Shown in pieces: positions 7,803 through 16,333 of a stretch of 64,000 bases of DNA. Position numbers and translations under genes: made by a program. Numbering within the stretch: position 1 is the first letter of the stretch; every line of letters begins with the position of its first letter. Source of the stretch: Halovenus sp037080055 (lineage in GTDB: Archaea; Halobacteriota; Halobacteria; Halobacteriales; Haloarculaceae); the NCBI RefSeq assembly GCF_037080055.1, contig NZ_JBAOJI010000001.1, positions 930,001-994,000 of the forward strand, written 5' to 3'. The notes beneath the pieces were generated by a model. That model saw only the letters and a program-made list of their open reading frames with translations. It did not search any database and was not told the DNA's origin.

Positions 7803-8090
7803 TTACAACGAGAGCGGTTCGGAGTCACGCTCGCCCGGTGCGAGAGGATCACGGTCGCTGTATCCTTTCCGGCCAATGGCTTCCTCTCCCAGCACGCCGT
7901 ACGCGGCTTCGAGTGCTTCCTCGGAGCTTTCGTATTCCGTCTCGGGAAGCCGAGAGAGCACGTCAGCGAGCGTGTTCTGGCCGTTTGGGAGTTCGAGTTC
8001 CATCTCGCCGTACTCCTCGATCAGTTCCTCTGTCGTCGACGGAAAGGTGTGCGTTGCGAACGAATCTTCTGCGTCACTAACCAATCTCAT
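7803..8090 (-). CDS. DUF5789 family protein
   Basis: This is a 95-residue small helical domain. It has the pattern FPSTTEELIEEYGEMELELPNGQNTLADVL and ends EAIGRKGYSDRDP, which I recognise as haloarchaeal DUF5789 (related to DUF2795-like acid-stress/stationary-phase domains). The function is unknown. It starts at the ATG complementary to 8088-8090, near the divergent promoter of the PHP gene. It converges tightly with the gene at 7401. Confidence 0.8.
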   Translation of the reverse strand: MRLVSDAEDSFATHTFPSTTEELIEEYGEMELELPNGQNTLADVLSRLPETEYESSEEALEAAYGVLGEEAIGRKGYSDRDPLAPGERDSEPLSL

Positions 8091-8129
8091 ACATCCACAA
8101 AACCGATTCCGACAGATAAACCTTCACTA

Positions 8130-8137
8130 TTTATAAT
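8130..8137 (+). promoter_or_regulatory. TATA box upstream of the PHP-domain gene
   Basis: TTTATAAT in an AT-rich stretch lies 24-31 nt before the first in-frame ATG (8161). It suggests transcription begins at about 8157-8161. This bears on the choice of start codon of the next gene. Confidence 0.5.
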
Positions 8138-8160
8138 GTATATTTGTTCTAGGTCGCGAT

Positions 8161-9033
8161 ATGCGTATAACCAACATGGACATTCGTGATGATTGTGTGA
8201 GTGCGGAGACTCACTTCGGAGGACCAAACGGTGAAATCCATCGAGAGCGAGAATGCCGTATGGTCGTTGCCGATCTCCACGTGCACACGACGAATTCAGA
8301 CGGACAGTTGACCCTGGAGACGGTTCCGGGGGCCGCAGACGAGGCCGGTGTCGAGGTCGTTGCCATCACCGATCACGACCGACTGCACCCAGAACTCGAC
8401 GAACCGATCGTCGAACGCAACGGGACGACGATCATCCACGGGATCGAACTCCGGGTCGAGGCCGGCGATCACCGCCTCGATCTGCTCGGCTACGCCGCCG
8501 AGCGGACCGACCGGCTGACAGCCCTCACAGAACGACTCCAGACAAATCGGATCGAGCGTGCGCAGAAGATTATCGAGCGCGTAGAGGAGCGGACGGACGC
8601 GACCCTGTCCGTCGAACTATCGCCTGGCGTCGGGCGGCCACATATCGCCCGCGCAATCGCGGAGAGTTCTGCTCCCTACGATTACGGCGAGGCCTTCGAG
8701 GAGTTGATCGGTGACGGCGGGCCGTGTTACGTCTCCCGAGAGATCCCCTCGTTCGAGGAGGGGACGGCAATTCTGCAAGAGGCCTGTTCGATCGTCGGCC
8801 TCGCGCATCCGTTCCGCTACGACGACCCGCAGGCGGCGCTCGACCGAGCGAGCGAACTCGACGCGGTCGAGATTCCGTATCCGTACGGCCACGAGGTCGA
8901 CTGCGGACCGGCCGAGCAGCTGGCCGCGGAGGCAGATCTACTCGTCACCGGCGGCAGCGACGCCCACGAGGCGACAGTGGGGATTGCCGGGTTAGACGGA
9001 GAGCAGTACCGGGCCGTCGAAGCGGCGCTGTGA
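8161..9033 (+). CDS. PHP-domain phosphoesterase
   Basis: This is a PHP (polymerase and histidinol phosphatase) metallo-phosphoesterase with all the expected metal motifs: DLHVHTTNSDG, ITDHD, GIEL, GRPHIARA, LAHPF and GGSDAH. Likely substrates are nucleotide or sugar phosphates (YciV/TrpH-type 3'-5' nuclease or PAP phosphatase). The domain proper starts at the ATG at 8260 (MVVADLHVHT), giving 257 residues. The upstream in-frame ATG at 8161 matches a leaderless start set by the TATA box at 8130 but adds 33 unconserved-looking residues. I give the longer form because of the promoter; the shorter is plausible. Confidence 0.85.
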   Translation: MRITNMDIRDDCVSAETHFGGPNGEIHRERECRMVVADLHVHTTNSDGQLTLETVPGAADEAGVEVVAITDHDRLHPELDEPIVERNGTTIIHGIELRVEAGDHRLDLLGYAAERTDRLTALTERLQTNRIERAQKIIERVEERTDATLSVELSPGVGRPHIARAIAESSAPYDYGEAFEELIGDGGPCYVSREIPSFEEGTAILQEACSIVGLAHPFRYDDPQAALDRASELDAVEIPYPYGHEVDCGPAEQLAAEADLLVTGGSDAHEATVGIAGLDGEQYRAVEAAL

Positions 9034-9090
9034 GCGGCGGCGTTGACCGGCTCCGGAGGGTTCAATTGTCAGGGGACTCTACACGCAGGT

Positions 9091-9255
9091 ATGGAGTGTC
9101 ACTACTGTGAGGACGAAGCGGATGTCGTCGTCGAAAAAGACGGCATCCGTGTCGGTGTCTGCGAGGAGCACTTCCGCGAGCAGATGGACGAACTCGCGGA
9201 GTCGGACTGGATCGAAGAGATTCAGGATCAACTCGACGTCGACCGAGCAGAGTAA
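9091..9255 (+). CDS. DUF6757-like small zinc-binding protein
   Basis: This is a 54-residue protein. MECHYCED at the N-terminus and GVCEEHFREQM further on supply a CxxC...CxxH zinc site. A helical acidic tail follows (LAESDWIEEIQDQLDVDRAE). It is one of the very small zinc proteins common in haloarchaea, and I recall it as the DUF6757 family; the function is unknown. The ATG at 9091 is preferred over an earlier frame opening at 9043 because the protein-like region begins there. Confidence 0.75.
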   Translation: MECHYCEDEADVVVEKDGIRVGVCEEHFREQMDELAESDWIEEIQDQLDVDRAE

Positions 9256-9330
9256 CGGCACCGGTTCGTCGACAGTTTTGCTAGCGCAGATCGAAATCCG
9301 TCGAAGAAGAGCCCCGCAGAGGCAGCGACG

Positions 9331-9561
9331 CTACTTTGACTCTGCCTGTGCCAGGGCCATATCCAGCGAAATGAAGAATCCAAAATACGCCGGAATGCCA
9401 CAGAGCATGAACAGATAGTACGTCCACGTCGGTGCGGTGACGAAGACGTAGTCGAACAGCAGTGAGATGAACGTCACCCAGGCGAGCGCGAAGACGGCAT
9501 CGTGGAAGATACCGCGCTTCTCCTCGCGAAGATGGTTCTGGAGTCTATCGACGAGACTCAT
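9331..9561 (-). CDS. Small two-helix membrane protein at the end of the acetate operon
   Basis: This is a 76-residue protein with a polar amphipathic N-terminus (MSLVDRLQNHLREEKRG) and two membrane helices: AVFALAWVTFISLLFDYVFV and WTYYLFMLCGIPAYFGFFISL. The ATG at 9561 is chosen because AGGAGGAC (9571-9578, minus strand) is an excellent ribosome-binding site; the longer frame to 9633 would read through it. It is the last gene after the UspA protein on the minus strand. The function is unknown; its position suggests an accessory to the acetate transporter locus. Confidence 0.72.
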   Translation of the reverse strand: MSLVDRLQNHLREEKRGIFHDAVFALAWVTFISLLFDYVFVTAPTWTYYLFMLCGIPAYFGFFISLDMALAQAESK

Positions 9562-9662
9562 GATTTGTGTCCTCCTGTTGCGCCAATCGAGAGTAGAGAC
9601 ATTGTGTTGTTGTCGTATTTTGTCCGGGAACAAATAAGAAGGTAGTGTCAGTACCGGCTGCG

Positions 9663-10127
9663 TTACTCGTCAGTCCCGAGGTAGTCGACGACCAGTACCG
9701 GAACGTGTGTCGACCGAAGCGTTCGCTCGGTGACACTGCCGAGTAGCGCGCGCCGGACACCAGCACGGCCGTGGCTGCCCATCACGATCAGGTCGATATC
9801 GTGATCGTCGGCGTAGTTGCCGATCATCGTGTGGGGCTGCCCACCGGCGTGGTGTTCGACGGCGTCGATCCCGTGTTCTTCGGCCAGATTGGCCACGTGT
9901 CCGGTCGCTTCTTCAGCCTGTTCGCGCAACTCCGTCATCTGACTGAAGTTGCCCTGCCGGATACGATCCACCTGCTCCGTCCCGAGGCCGTACGCCACGG
10001 CGTCGGTATCGGCGACGTACAGTGCGTGGATCTCCGCACCGTACTTCTCGGCGAGGTCAATTGCCTGTTCGACTGCTGCTTCTGCGACATCGCTGCCGTC
10101 CGTCGGAACGAGTATGCGATCGTACAT
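9663..10127 (-). CDS. Universal stress protein UspA family
   Basis: This 154-residue single Usp domain begins MYDRILVPTDGSDVAE. It has the ATP-binding motif GSHGRAGVRRALLGSVTE (G-2x-G-9x-GS) and ends PVLVVDYL. It should bind ATP and form a dimer. The gene is 2 nt from the symporter stop, and its AGGAGG ribosome-binding site (10135-10140, minus strand) lies inside the symporter gene. In haloarchaea and some bacteria Usp proteins are found next to acetate-type symporters and may tune transport. Confidence 0.95.
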   Translation of the reverse strand: MYDRILVPTDGSDVAEAAVEQAIDLAEKYGAEIHALYVADTDAVAYGLGTEQVDRIRQGNFSQMTELREQAEEATGHVANLAEEHGIDAVEHHAGGQPHTMIGNYADDHDIDLIVMGSHGRAGVRRALLGSVTERTLRSTHVPVLVVDYLGTDE

Positions 10128-10129
10128 TG

Positions 10130-11836
10130 TTATTCCTCCTGTGAATCGGCGTCTGTCTCGTCGACGCCACCGTCGGTCATCGGTTCGTCGTCGTCGGAGA
10201 CTGCCTCGCCGCCGTCAGTCGCAGGTTCGCCGCCGTCGGTCGCGGCGTCCTCGGCGTTGAGTTTCCGTTCGACGACTTCTGCGGCAGTAACGTCCCTACT
10301 CATCGGCTTCGGACTGTGACACTGTCGAACCATCATCTTGGTCTTCCTGTCGGGTTCGGCAGTGACAAGCGAGACGAAGATCGTGACGATGAAGACGAGC
10401 GGCGTGCCGGGCAGTGCCGCACCGATTGCGGGCACGATGTCACCGTAGAGATCACTGAACGGCACGATGAGGTCGTTGATGACGGCCAGCGTCCAGATCG
10501 TGAGTCCAGTGAGCATTCCCGCGAGTGCGCCCTGGCGGTTCGTGTTCTCCCACCAGAGACCGAGGAAGAACATCGGGAACAGCACCAGCGCTGCGAGCGA
10601 GAACGCGAGCGCGACCAGTTCGCCGATCAGTGCCGGCGGGTCGAGCGCGGTCAGCGTCACCAGCGCACCGATACCGAGGATGGTCGCACGGCCGAGGAAG
10701 ACCTGCTGGCGCTGGGTCGCGTCTGGGTTGATCAGTTCCGCGTAGATGTCGTGTGAGACCGCAGAGGAAGCCGTGATGAACAGCCCCGCCGTGGTCGCAA
10801 TTGCCGCGGCCATCGCACCGGCCGCGACGAAGGAAATAACTGGCGTGGGCAACTCGGCGAACTGCGCCGCTAACACGACGATCACATCACCTTCAGCACC
10901 GGACATGGCTTCTAGACCGCCGGGGAATAGATTAGTCCCGAGCGCGGCCATCGCAGGGGCCGACCAGTACAGGAGCATGATGAAGAACAGTCCGGAGACA
11001 GTCGACCAGCGGGCGGTCCGCTCGTTCTGGACGGTGTAGAACCGGACCAGCACGTGCGGAAGGCCACAAGTTCCGAAGATCAACGAGAATGCGGTCGCGA
11101 CCCACAGGTAGTAGCCTGCACTCGTGAACGGCTCGGAGAACTGCGTCGAGAGTTCACCGATCAGCGCGCCGTACTGGGCCTGAGGAAGGATGTATCCCTG
11201 CTGTGTGAAGCCGACCGCGAAGACGCCCACGAGGAACGCCACGATGAGGATGACGTACTGGACGGCCATCCCTTTCGTCGCGCCCAACATTCCGGACAGG
11301 GCGAGGTAGCCGACCGTAATCGCCATCATCACGATGACCATCGGGACGAAATCGAGCCCGAAGACGTACTGGCCGACCAGGCCCATTCCGCTTGCCTGTC
11401 CGACCGAGTAGACGTACGCGATCAGAAGCGTCGTGAACGCGGCGAGTGCACGCGCAGTCGAGGAGTTGTACCGATCACCGACGAAGTCGGGTGCGGTGTA
11501 CTTCCCGAACCGGCGCATCTGGGCGGCCAGGAAGATGAGCAGGACGAAGTAGCCCGTCGTCCAGCCGACGACGAAGGCCAGTCCATAGAATCCTGACAGC
11601 GCGATCAGTCCCGCGAGTCCGAGATAGGATGCTGCCGACATCCAGTTGGCAGCGATCGCCATCCCGTTTTCGACGTATCCGATCCCACGACCGGCGACCC
11701 ACATGTCGTCGGTGTCGGCGACCCGGAAGAAGTACCCGATTCCCAGGAACGACAGCATCATCGCCGTGACGATGAGTGCGCCGACGGGCTTGAACGAAAT
11801 GTTGAGCGCGTCCGCCTGCAGCAGTACGTCCATCAT
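10130..11836 (-). CDS. Sodium:solute symporter, acetate/monocarboxylate type (large subunit)
   Basis: This is a 568-residue SSS-family transporter with about 13 membrane helices, starting with an ALIVTAMMLSFLGIGYFF helix. The early segment WVAGRGIGYVENGMAIAANWMSAASYLG is typical of the ActP/VC2705 subgroup. A disordered acidic C-terminal tail of about 60 residues contains the repeated phrase A/MTDGG. It overlaps the small DUF4212 subunit by 4 nt (ATGA), behind GGAGGTGTC. Its place directly downstream of acetyl-CoA synthetase makes acetate or another short-chain monocarboxylate the most likely substrate. Confidence 0.93.
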   Translation of the reverse strand: MMDVLLQADALNISFKPVGALIVTAMMLSFLGIGYFFRVADTDDMWVAGRGIGYVENGMAIAANWMSAASYLGLAGLIALSGFYGLAFVVGWTTGYFVLLIFLAAQMRRFGKYTAPDFVGDRYNSSTARALAAFTTLLIAYVYSVGQASGMGLVGQYVFGLDFVPMVIVMMAITVGYLALSGMLGATKGMAVQYVILIVAFLVGVFAVGFTQQGYILPQAQYGALIGELSTQFSEPFTSAGYYLWVATAFSLIFGTCGLPHVLVRFYTVQNERTARWSTVSGLFFIMLLYWSAPAMAALGTNLFPGGLEAMSGAEGDVIVVLAAQFAELPTPVISFVAAGAMAAAIATTAGLFITASSAVSHDIYAELINPDATQRQQVFLGRATILGIGALVTLTALDPPALIGELVALAFSLAALVLFPMFFLGLWWENTNRQGALAGMLTGLTIWTLAVINDLIVPFSDLYGDIVPAIGAALPGTPLVFIVTIFVSLVTAEPDRKTKMMVRQCHSPKPMSRDVTAAEVVERKLNAEDAATDGGEPATDGGEAVSDDDEPMTDGGVDETDADSQEE

Positions 11837-12303
11837 TCACTGACACCTCCGTCAGTCGCTGCGGCCTCTTCGGTCCCACTTGCGGTCTCTTGACGCCGCG
11901 AAGTGTCGATCCCGTACTTCTCATCGAGTTTGTCACGTTGGCGGGCGTACACCGCCGCCAGAATGAGCGAACTCGTCGGCGCGAAGACACCGACCAGGAA
12001 GTAGTGCGCCGGGAAGCCGATAATCGACAGCGACGTCATCGTATCCTGGGCGAGCCAGGTCGCGGTGACCGGCCCCCACGTCGCGACGATCCAGACGATG
12101 AAACTGCCCCAGATGAGCTTCAGGTGGTCGCGCATGAAGCCCTGTCCAGGTTTGAGCAGATTGATGCGAGTGTCGAGATAATCGACATCGTCGCTGCTCC
12201 CGGCCTCAGCCGTTCCACCGTCGGTCATGACCGTCGAGTCCCCCGCATCGGTTGGTTCATTCTCTGTTCCCCCCGTCGTATCGTGTGATTGTGATTTGTC
12301 CAT
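11833..12303 (-). CDS. DUF4212 small subunit of sodium:solute symporter
   Basis: This is a 156-residue protein. A low-complexity acidic N-terminus (1-45) leads to two membrane helices at about 62-82 and 97-120. The pair has the DUF4212 pattern, including SIIGFPAHYFLVGVFAPTSSLILAAVYARQRDKLDEKYG. DUF4212 proteins are obligate small partners of the SSS transporter encoded next to them. The gene sits between acs1 (24 nt upstream) and the symporter (4-nt overlap), a single transcription unit. GGGGGGA just before the ATG serves as ribosome-binding site. Confidence 0.92.
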   Translation of the reverse strand: MDKSQSHDTTGGTENEPTDAGDSTVMTDGGTAEAGSSDDVDYLDTRINLLKPGQGFMRDHLKLIWGSFIVWIVATWGPVTATWLAQDTMTSLSIIGFPAHYFLVGVFAPTSSLILAAVYARQRDKLDEKYGIDTSRRQETASGTEEAAATDGGVSE

Positions 12304-12327
12304 GTGTAAGTCCCCCCTATGGGTCAG

Positions 12328-14304
12328 TTAGTCGCCCTGCACCTTCTCCTCGATTTCATGGACGACATCGGGATTACGCAGCGTGCTCGTGTTCCCGAGT
12401 TCGTCGCCGTTCGCGATATCTTCGAGTAGTCGTCGCATGATTTTGCCCGAGCGCGTCTTCGGCAGTTCGTGGGTGAACACGACTGCCTCAGGCCGTGCGA
12501 TCGGGCCGATGGCGTCCTCGACGCCTTCGATGATCTCCTGGCGGAACTCTTCGGTTTCCTCCTGATCGTCAGCAGTGATCACGTAGGCGTAGACCGCCTC
12601 GCCTTTCATCTCGTGGTCGCCGCCGACGACGGCCGCTTCCGCGACGCCCTCGACGCCGACGATGGCGGATTCGATCTCCATCGTGCCCAGTCGGTGTCCG
12701 GAGACGTTGATCACGTCGTCGACGCGGCCGAGTACCGTGATGTAGCCGTCGTCGTCGATTTTCGCGCCGTCTTCCGGGAAGTAGACCCACTGGTCGCGAT
12801 CCGGAATCGAGTACTCGTCCCAGTACTCGTTGATGAACCGCTCGTCGTTCTTGTAGAGCGTCCGCAGCATGCCGGGCCACGGCTTGTTGACGATCAGGTG
12901 GCCAGCGCGGCCGGCTTCGACCGGATCGCCGTTCGTGTCGACGATATCGGCGCTAATCCCCGGCAGCGGCGGCCCCGCGGAGCCGGGTTTCATGTTGTTG
13001 ATCGCCGGCAGTGTCGTGATCATCATCCCGCCGGTCTCGGTCTGCCACCATGTGTCGACGACCGGACACTCCTCGTTGCCGATGTGTTTGTAATACCACT
13101 TCCAGGCCCGCGGGTTGATCGGTTCCCCGACTGTGCCCAGCAGGCGCAGGCTGGACAGGTCGTGTTGCTCGGGGTACTGCGTGCCCCATTTCATGAACGC
13201 GCGGATGGCCGTCGGGGCCGTGTATAGCTGGTTCACGTCGTAGTCGTCGACGATCTCCCAGAGCCGGTCTTTGTCCGGGTAGTCCGGTGTCCCTTCGTAC
13301 ATGACGGAGGTCGTCCCCAGCGCGAGTGGGCCGTAGACGATGTAGGAGTGGCCCGTAATCCAGCCGATATCGGCCGAACACCAGTAGGTGTCGTCCGGTT
13401 TGACATCCAGCACAGCGTGGCTCGTCCAGGCAGCGTAGGAGAGGTATCCCCCGGTAGTGTGTTTGACCCCCTTGGGTTTGCCAGTCGTCCCCGAGGTGTA
13501 CATCAGGAAGAGCATGTCCTCGGCGTCGCGGACGACCGGTTCGACCTCGGCCCCCTCCTGTTCGTCGACCAGCGCGTCGTAGTCGAGTTCGCTCCCCTCG
13601 TGGTCGACCTCCCGTTCGTCACCGAGTCGGTCGACGACGATGGTCGTCGCGTCGTGACCGACGTTGCTCAGCCCTTCGCGGGCCTTGTCGAGGTGGTCGA
13701 GCGCCTCGCCGCGGCGGTAGTAGCCGTCGCAGGTGACCAGCATGTCCGAATCCGCAGACTCCATCCGTTCGGCCAGCGCGTCGGCCGAGAAGCCGGCGAA
13801 GACCACGGAGTGTGGCGCGCCGATCCGGGCGCAAGCGAGCATCGCAATCGGCAACTCCGGAATCATCGGCATATACATCGTCACGACATCGTCCTCCTCG
13901 ACGCCCTGCTCGCGAAGCGCCGCCGCGAACTCGTTTACCTCCCGGTGCAGTTCGTTGTACGTGTACGTTCGTGTTTCGTCGACCGGTTCCCCGACCCATT
14001 CGATGGCGACTTCGTCGCCGCGGTCGTCGAGGTGACGGTCGAGACAGTTCGCCGAGGCGTTCAGTTTGCCGTTGACGAACCACTCGTAGAATGGTTCGTT
14101 GTCGTCGTTGAGGACCTCGTCGTACTCAGATTCCCAATCGAGCAACTCAGCCGCACGCTCCCACGCGTCCGGCCAGTTCTCCTCGAATTCCTCGTAGATC
14201 CCCTCATCCGAGACGTTCGCCTGCTCGACGAACGACTCCGGCGGCTCGAACTCCTCCTGCTCGGCGAGCCGTGCCTCCAGTTCGACATCTGGCTGGTCAG
14301 ACAT
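12328..14304 (-). CDS. acs: Acetate--CoA ligase (acetyl-CoA synthetase), copy 1
   Basis: This 658-residue enzyme converts acetate, ATP and CoA to acetyl-CoA. It has the N-terminal ACAS domain (FVEQANV), the P-loop YTSGTTGKPKGVKHTTGG, the acetate-pocket region TWWQTETGG, the hinge GRVDDVINVSGHRLGT and the C-terminal catalytic Lys in PKTRSGKIMRR (the site acetylated in bacterial Acs). The ATG at 14304 gives the standard N-terminus MSDQP; the frame continues upstream to 14331. A TATA-like TTAATATGG (14327-14336, minus strand) lies about 25 nt upstream, so the mRNA is nearly leaderless. It heads the acs-DUF4212-symporter-usp unit. Confidence 0.96.
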   Translation of the reverse strand: MSDQPDVELEARLAEQEEFEPPESFVEQANVSDEGIYEEFEENWPDAWERAAELLDWESEYDEVLNDDNEPFYEWFVNGKLNASANCLDRHLDDRGDEVAIEWVGEPVDETRTYTYNELHREVNEFAAALREQGVEEDDVVTMYMPMIPELPIAMLACARIGAPHSVVFAGFSADALAERMESADSDMLVTCDGYYRRGEALDHLDKAREGLSNVGHDATTIVVDRLGDEREVDHEGSELDYDALVDEQEGAEVEPVVRDAEDMLFLMYTSGTTGKPKGVKHTTGGYLSYAAWTSHAVLDVKPDDTYWCSADIGWITGHSYIVYGPLALGTTSVMYEGTPDYPDKDRLWEIVDDYDVNQLYTAPTAIRAFMKWGTQYPEQHDLSSLRLLGTVGEPINPRAWKWYYKHIGNEECPVVDTWWQTETGGMMITTLPAINNMKPGSAGPPLPGISADIVDTNGDPVEAGRAGHLIVNKPWPGMLRTLYKNDERFINEYWDEYSIPDRDQWVYFPEDGAKIDDDGYITVLGRVDDVINVSGHRLGTMEIESAIVGVEGVAEAAVVGGDHEMKGEAVYAYVITADDQEETEEFRQEIIEGVEDAIGPIARPEAVVFTHELPKTRSGKIMRRLLEDIANGDELGNTSTLRNPDVVHEIEEKVQGD

Positions 14305-14472
14305 TGCACTTGCCACTGCAAAGAGATCCATATTAATGGGACGGGCTAACTATCATAATCGTACATTTTTCTCACGCCGGAATCGCTGGAATAAGATGTC
14401 GTATGCCAACATCCACCTCGATTCGCTTGCAAACCGAGTTGACAGAGAGCGGCTCGCGGTGCCGCGCGGGGG

Positions 14473-16185
14473 TTACCGGTCGAGAATTTCGTCGAGAATG
14501 TTCTGTTGGGCGCGCCGGAGGTGGTTGTGAAGCGTCGGCGAGGAGATGTCCATCGATTCGGCGAGGTCCTCGGCAGTACTCCCGCGGGGCCACTCGAAGT
14601 AACCGGAGTGATAGGCCGTTCGGATCACGTCCCGCTGTTTTTCGGTCAGTTGCTCGTCGAGGAAATTGGTGTGATCGAACCCGGTCGTCGTCGAGGTGTG
14701 CTCCTGTTTAGCTCGGAGTTCGACGCCGAAGGCATCGTACAGCCGGTCGTGGATCGCCCGGAGATCAGCCTCCGGGGCGAGTTCACAGGTGAGCGTCGCC
14801 TGCTCGCCCTCGACAGTCAACTCGGTTACCGTCCCGCCGCGGTCGGTGACGACCAGAAGCGGCGACGAACCCGACAGGGAGAGTTCGAGGACGCCACCGC
14901 TTTCGCTGCTCCGGATCAGCCGTGCGTCCCCGAATCCAGGGATCTCCGTCGTCGCCTCCAGCGCCGCCTGCGGCGAGGCTTCGTCGATACGAACGAAACA
15001 GAGCAACCCCTCGTCGCTGGGAATCGCGCCGTCCAGTGCCAGCGAGGAGTCGAGCGCCTGCGAGAGCGCGACAAAGGCGGCGTCGGTGTCAGTGTACTGG
15101 AACTGGATTTCGAGGACGACACCGCCAAGTAACAGCTGTTTGCGGTCGAGCGCGGTGAGCGCGAAGCCGATCTGCCGGCCGAGCATCCCCAGTGCGGTCC
15201 GTTCGGGGTCGTCGAAGGCGTCGCTGCTCTCCGACCGAACGACGAGAACGCCGTGTTCGGTCTCGCCGTGGCCCAGTGGAACCGCCGCAAGCAGCCCCGA
15301 CCCCCCGCGGTCGGCGGTCGGTCCCGGATCGTCGGGTGCGACGAAGGAACGGCCGGTCTGGAGCGTTCGCCGGACAATTCCCGAATCGCCAGCCCCCTCG
15401 AATCGGTCCGGATCTGCGCCCGCGTGCGTCCGAACGACGACGCGGTCCCGTTTGGAATCGCGTTCGAGAACCCACGCCGCAGCGTACTGCTCGGCGGTCA
15501 ACTGCCGGCAGACCCCCTGCTCCAGCGCCGACCGAGAATCGGCGTCGGTCAGCGAGTCGACGACCCGATCAAGCGTGTCCACGACGGAGGGAAGTCGCCT
15601 GGTCGTGGTCGGTTCGACGCTATCGATGCGCTCGAACGCCGCCGTCAGTTCGGCATCGGACGGCGATGACAGCGCGGAGAGTAGCGAATCGACTCCCTCC
15701 CAGCCACCGACTGCCGTGACGACCCGAACGTCGACGCCGTGTTCGACCAACAGCGTGTGGGCGAAATACTGCCGGAGCATCGTCGGCGTCACGTCCTCAA
15801 CGCCGGGCAGATCAGATTCGGTTCGCGACCGCTCGGAAACCTCCGAGACGAGCATCTGAATCCGGCGTTCGCTCACGTCGATGACCGAGTCGTCGTCCTC
15901 GATATCGTTCGACCGGACGTACTGCCAGAACGCGTGGGCTACCTCAGAAAACAGCGGGACGGATCGCCGTCCGCCATCTGCTTCCCGGACGGTCAGGACG
16001 TACCGAATGCCCGACCCCTCGCCGCGGTCGGTAACATCAGCGGGCCTGATACGGGGAATTTCACCGGCGCGAACACCTGCCTCGCCAGCCAGCCGAACCA
16101 CGAGTTCCTCGCGGTGAGTCCGGCACGCCCGGCGAAGCTGTTCGTACCCCCGGACTGTCAGTCGTGGCGTCCCCTCGACGAGCAT
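14473..16185 (-). CDS. Bat-type (bacterio-opsin activator) HTH_10 regulator with N-terminal degenerate tyrosine-recombinase domain
   Basis: This is a 570-residue regulator. Residues 1-175 resemble the catalytic fold of a tyrosine recombinase (LTVRGYEQLRRACRTHREELVVRLAGEAGVRAGEI; later TPTMLRQYFAHTLLVEHGVDVRVVTAVGGW), but the box II His and the nucleophilic Tyr are not found. A GAF-like segment follows at about 190-340, then a bacterio-opsin activator domain at about 345-500. The C-terminal HTH_10 is LTEKQRDVIRTAYHSGYFEWPRGSTAEDLAESMDIS. It lies between the two acs genes, so control of acetate metabolism is the natural inference. The start at 16185 has a TATA-like TTTTTTACG about 26 nt upstream. 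Confidence 0.85.
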   Translation of the reverse strand: MLVEGTPRLTVRGYEQLRRACRTHREELVVRLAGEAGVRAGEIPRIRPADVTDRGEGSGIRYVLTVREADGGRRSVPLFSEVAHAFWQYVRSNDIEDDDSVIDVSERRIQMLVSEVSERSRTESDLPGVEDVTPTMLRQYFAHTLLVEHGVDVRVVTAVGGWEGVDSLLSALSSPSDAELTAAFERIDSVEPTTTRRLPSVVDTLDRVVDSLTDADSRSALEQGVCRQLTAEQYAAAWVLERDSKRDRVVVRTHAGADPDRFEGAGDSGIVRRTLQTGRSFVAPDDPGPTADRGGSGLLAAVPLGHGETEHGVLVVRSESSDAFDDPERTALGMLGRQIGFALTALDRKQLLLGGVVLEIQFQYTDTDAAFVALSQALDSSLALDGAIPSDEGLLCFVRIDEASPQAALEATTEIPGFGDARLIRSSESGGVLELSLSGSSPLLVVTDRGGTVTELTVEGEQATLTCELAPEADLRAIHDRLYDAFGVELRAKQEHTSTTTGFDHTNFLDEQLTEKQRDVIRTAYHSGYFEWPRGSTAEDLAESMDISSPTLHNHLRRAQQNILDEILDR

Positions 16186-16288
16186 TTCGCTTCTACTATC
16201 TACCGCGAAACGTAAAAAACTGATCGACAGGGTGGCTGTGCAACTCTCCACGGATTTGGCGACGAAAAATCAGGGCACGGGACAACTA

Positions 16289-16314
16289 TTTCGTATTTTG
16301 AACGAGATACGAAA
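16289..16314. promoter_or_regulatory. Inverted repeat between acs copy 2 and the Bat-type regulator
   Basis: TTTCGTAT, then 10 nt, then ATACGAAA: perfect 8-bp arms in an AT-rich patch. It lies 20 nt after the acs2 stop (16334) and about 75 nt upstream of the regulator's TATA box. It could be an operator for autoregulation or a transcript-end structure for acs2. Confidence 0.4.
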
Positions 16315-16333
16315 CGGTCGGTCGAGGGGTCAC

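Noticed and set aside
13348..14349. 333-residue frame antisense to acs copy 1
   Set aside because: Shadow of the synthetase; composition is Arg/Val-rich and not acidic as haloarchaeal proteins are.
14696..15859. 387-residue frame antisense to the Bat-type regulator
   Set aside because: Ser/Arg-rich shadow translation with no domain pattern.
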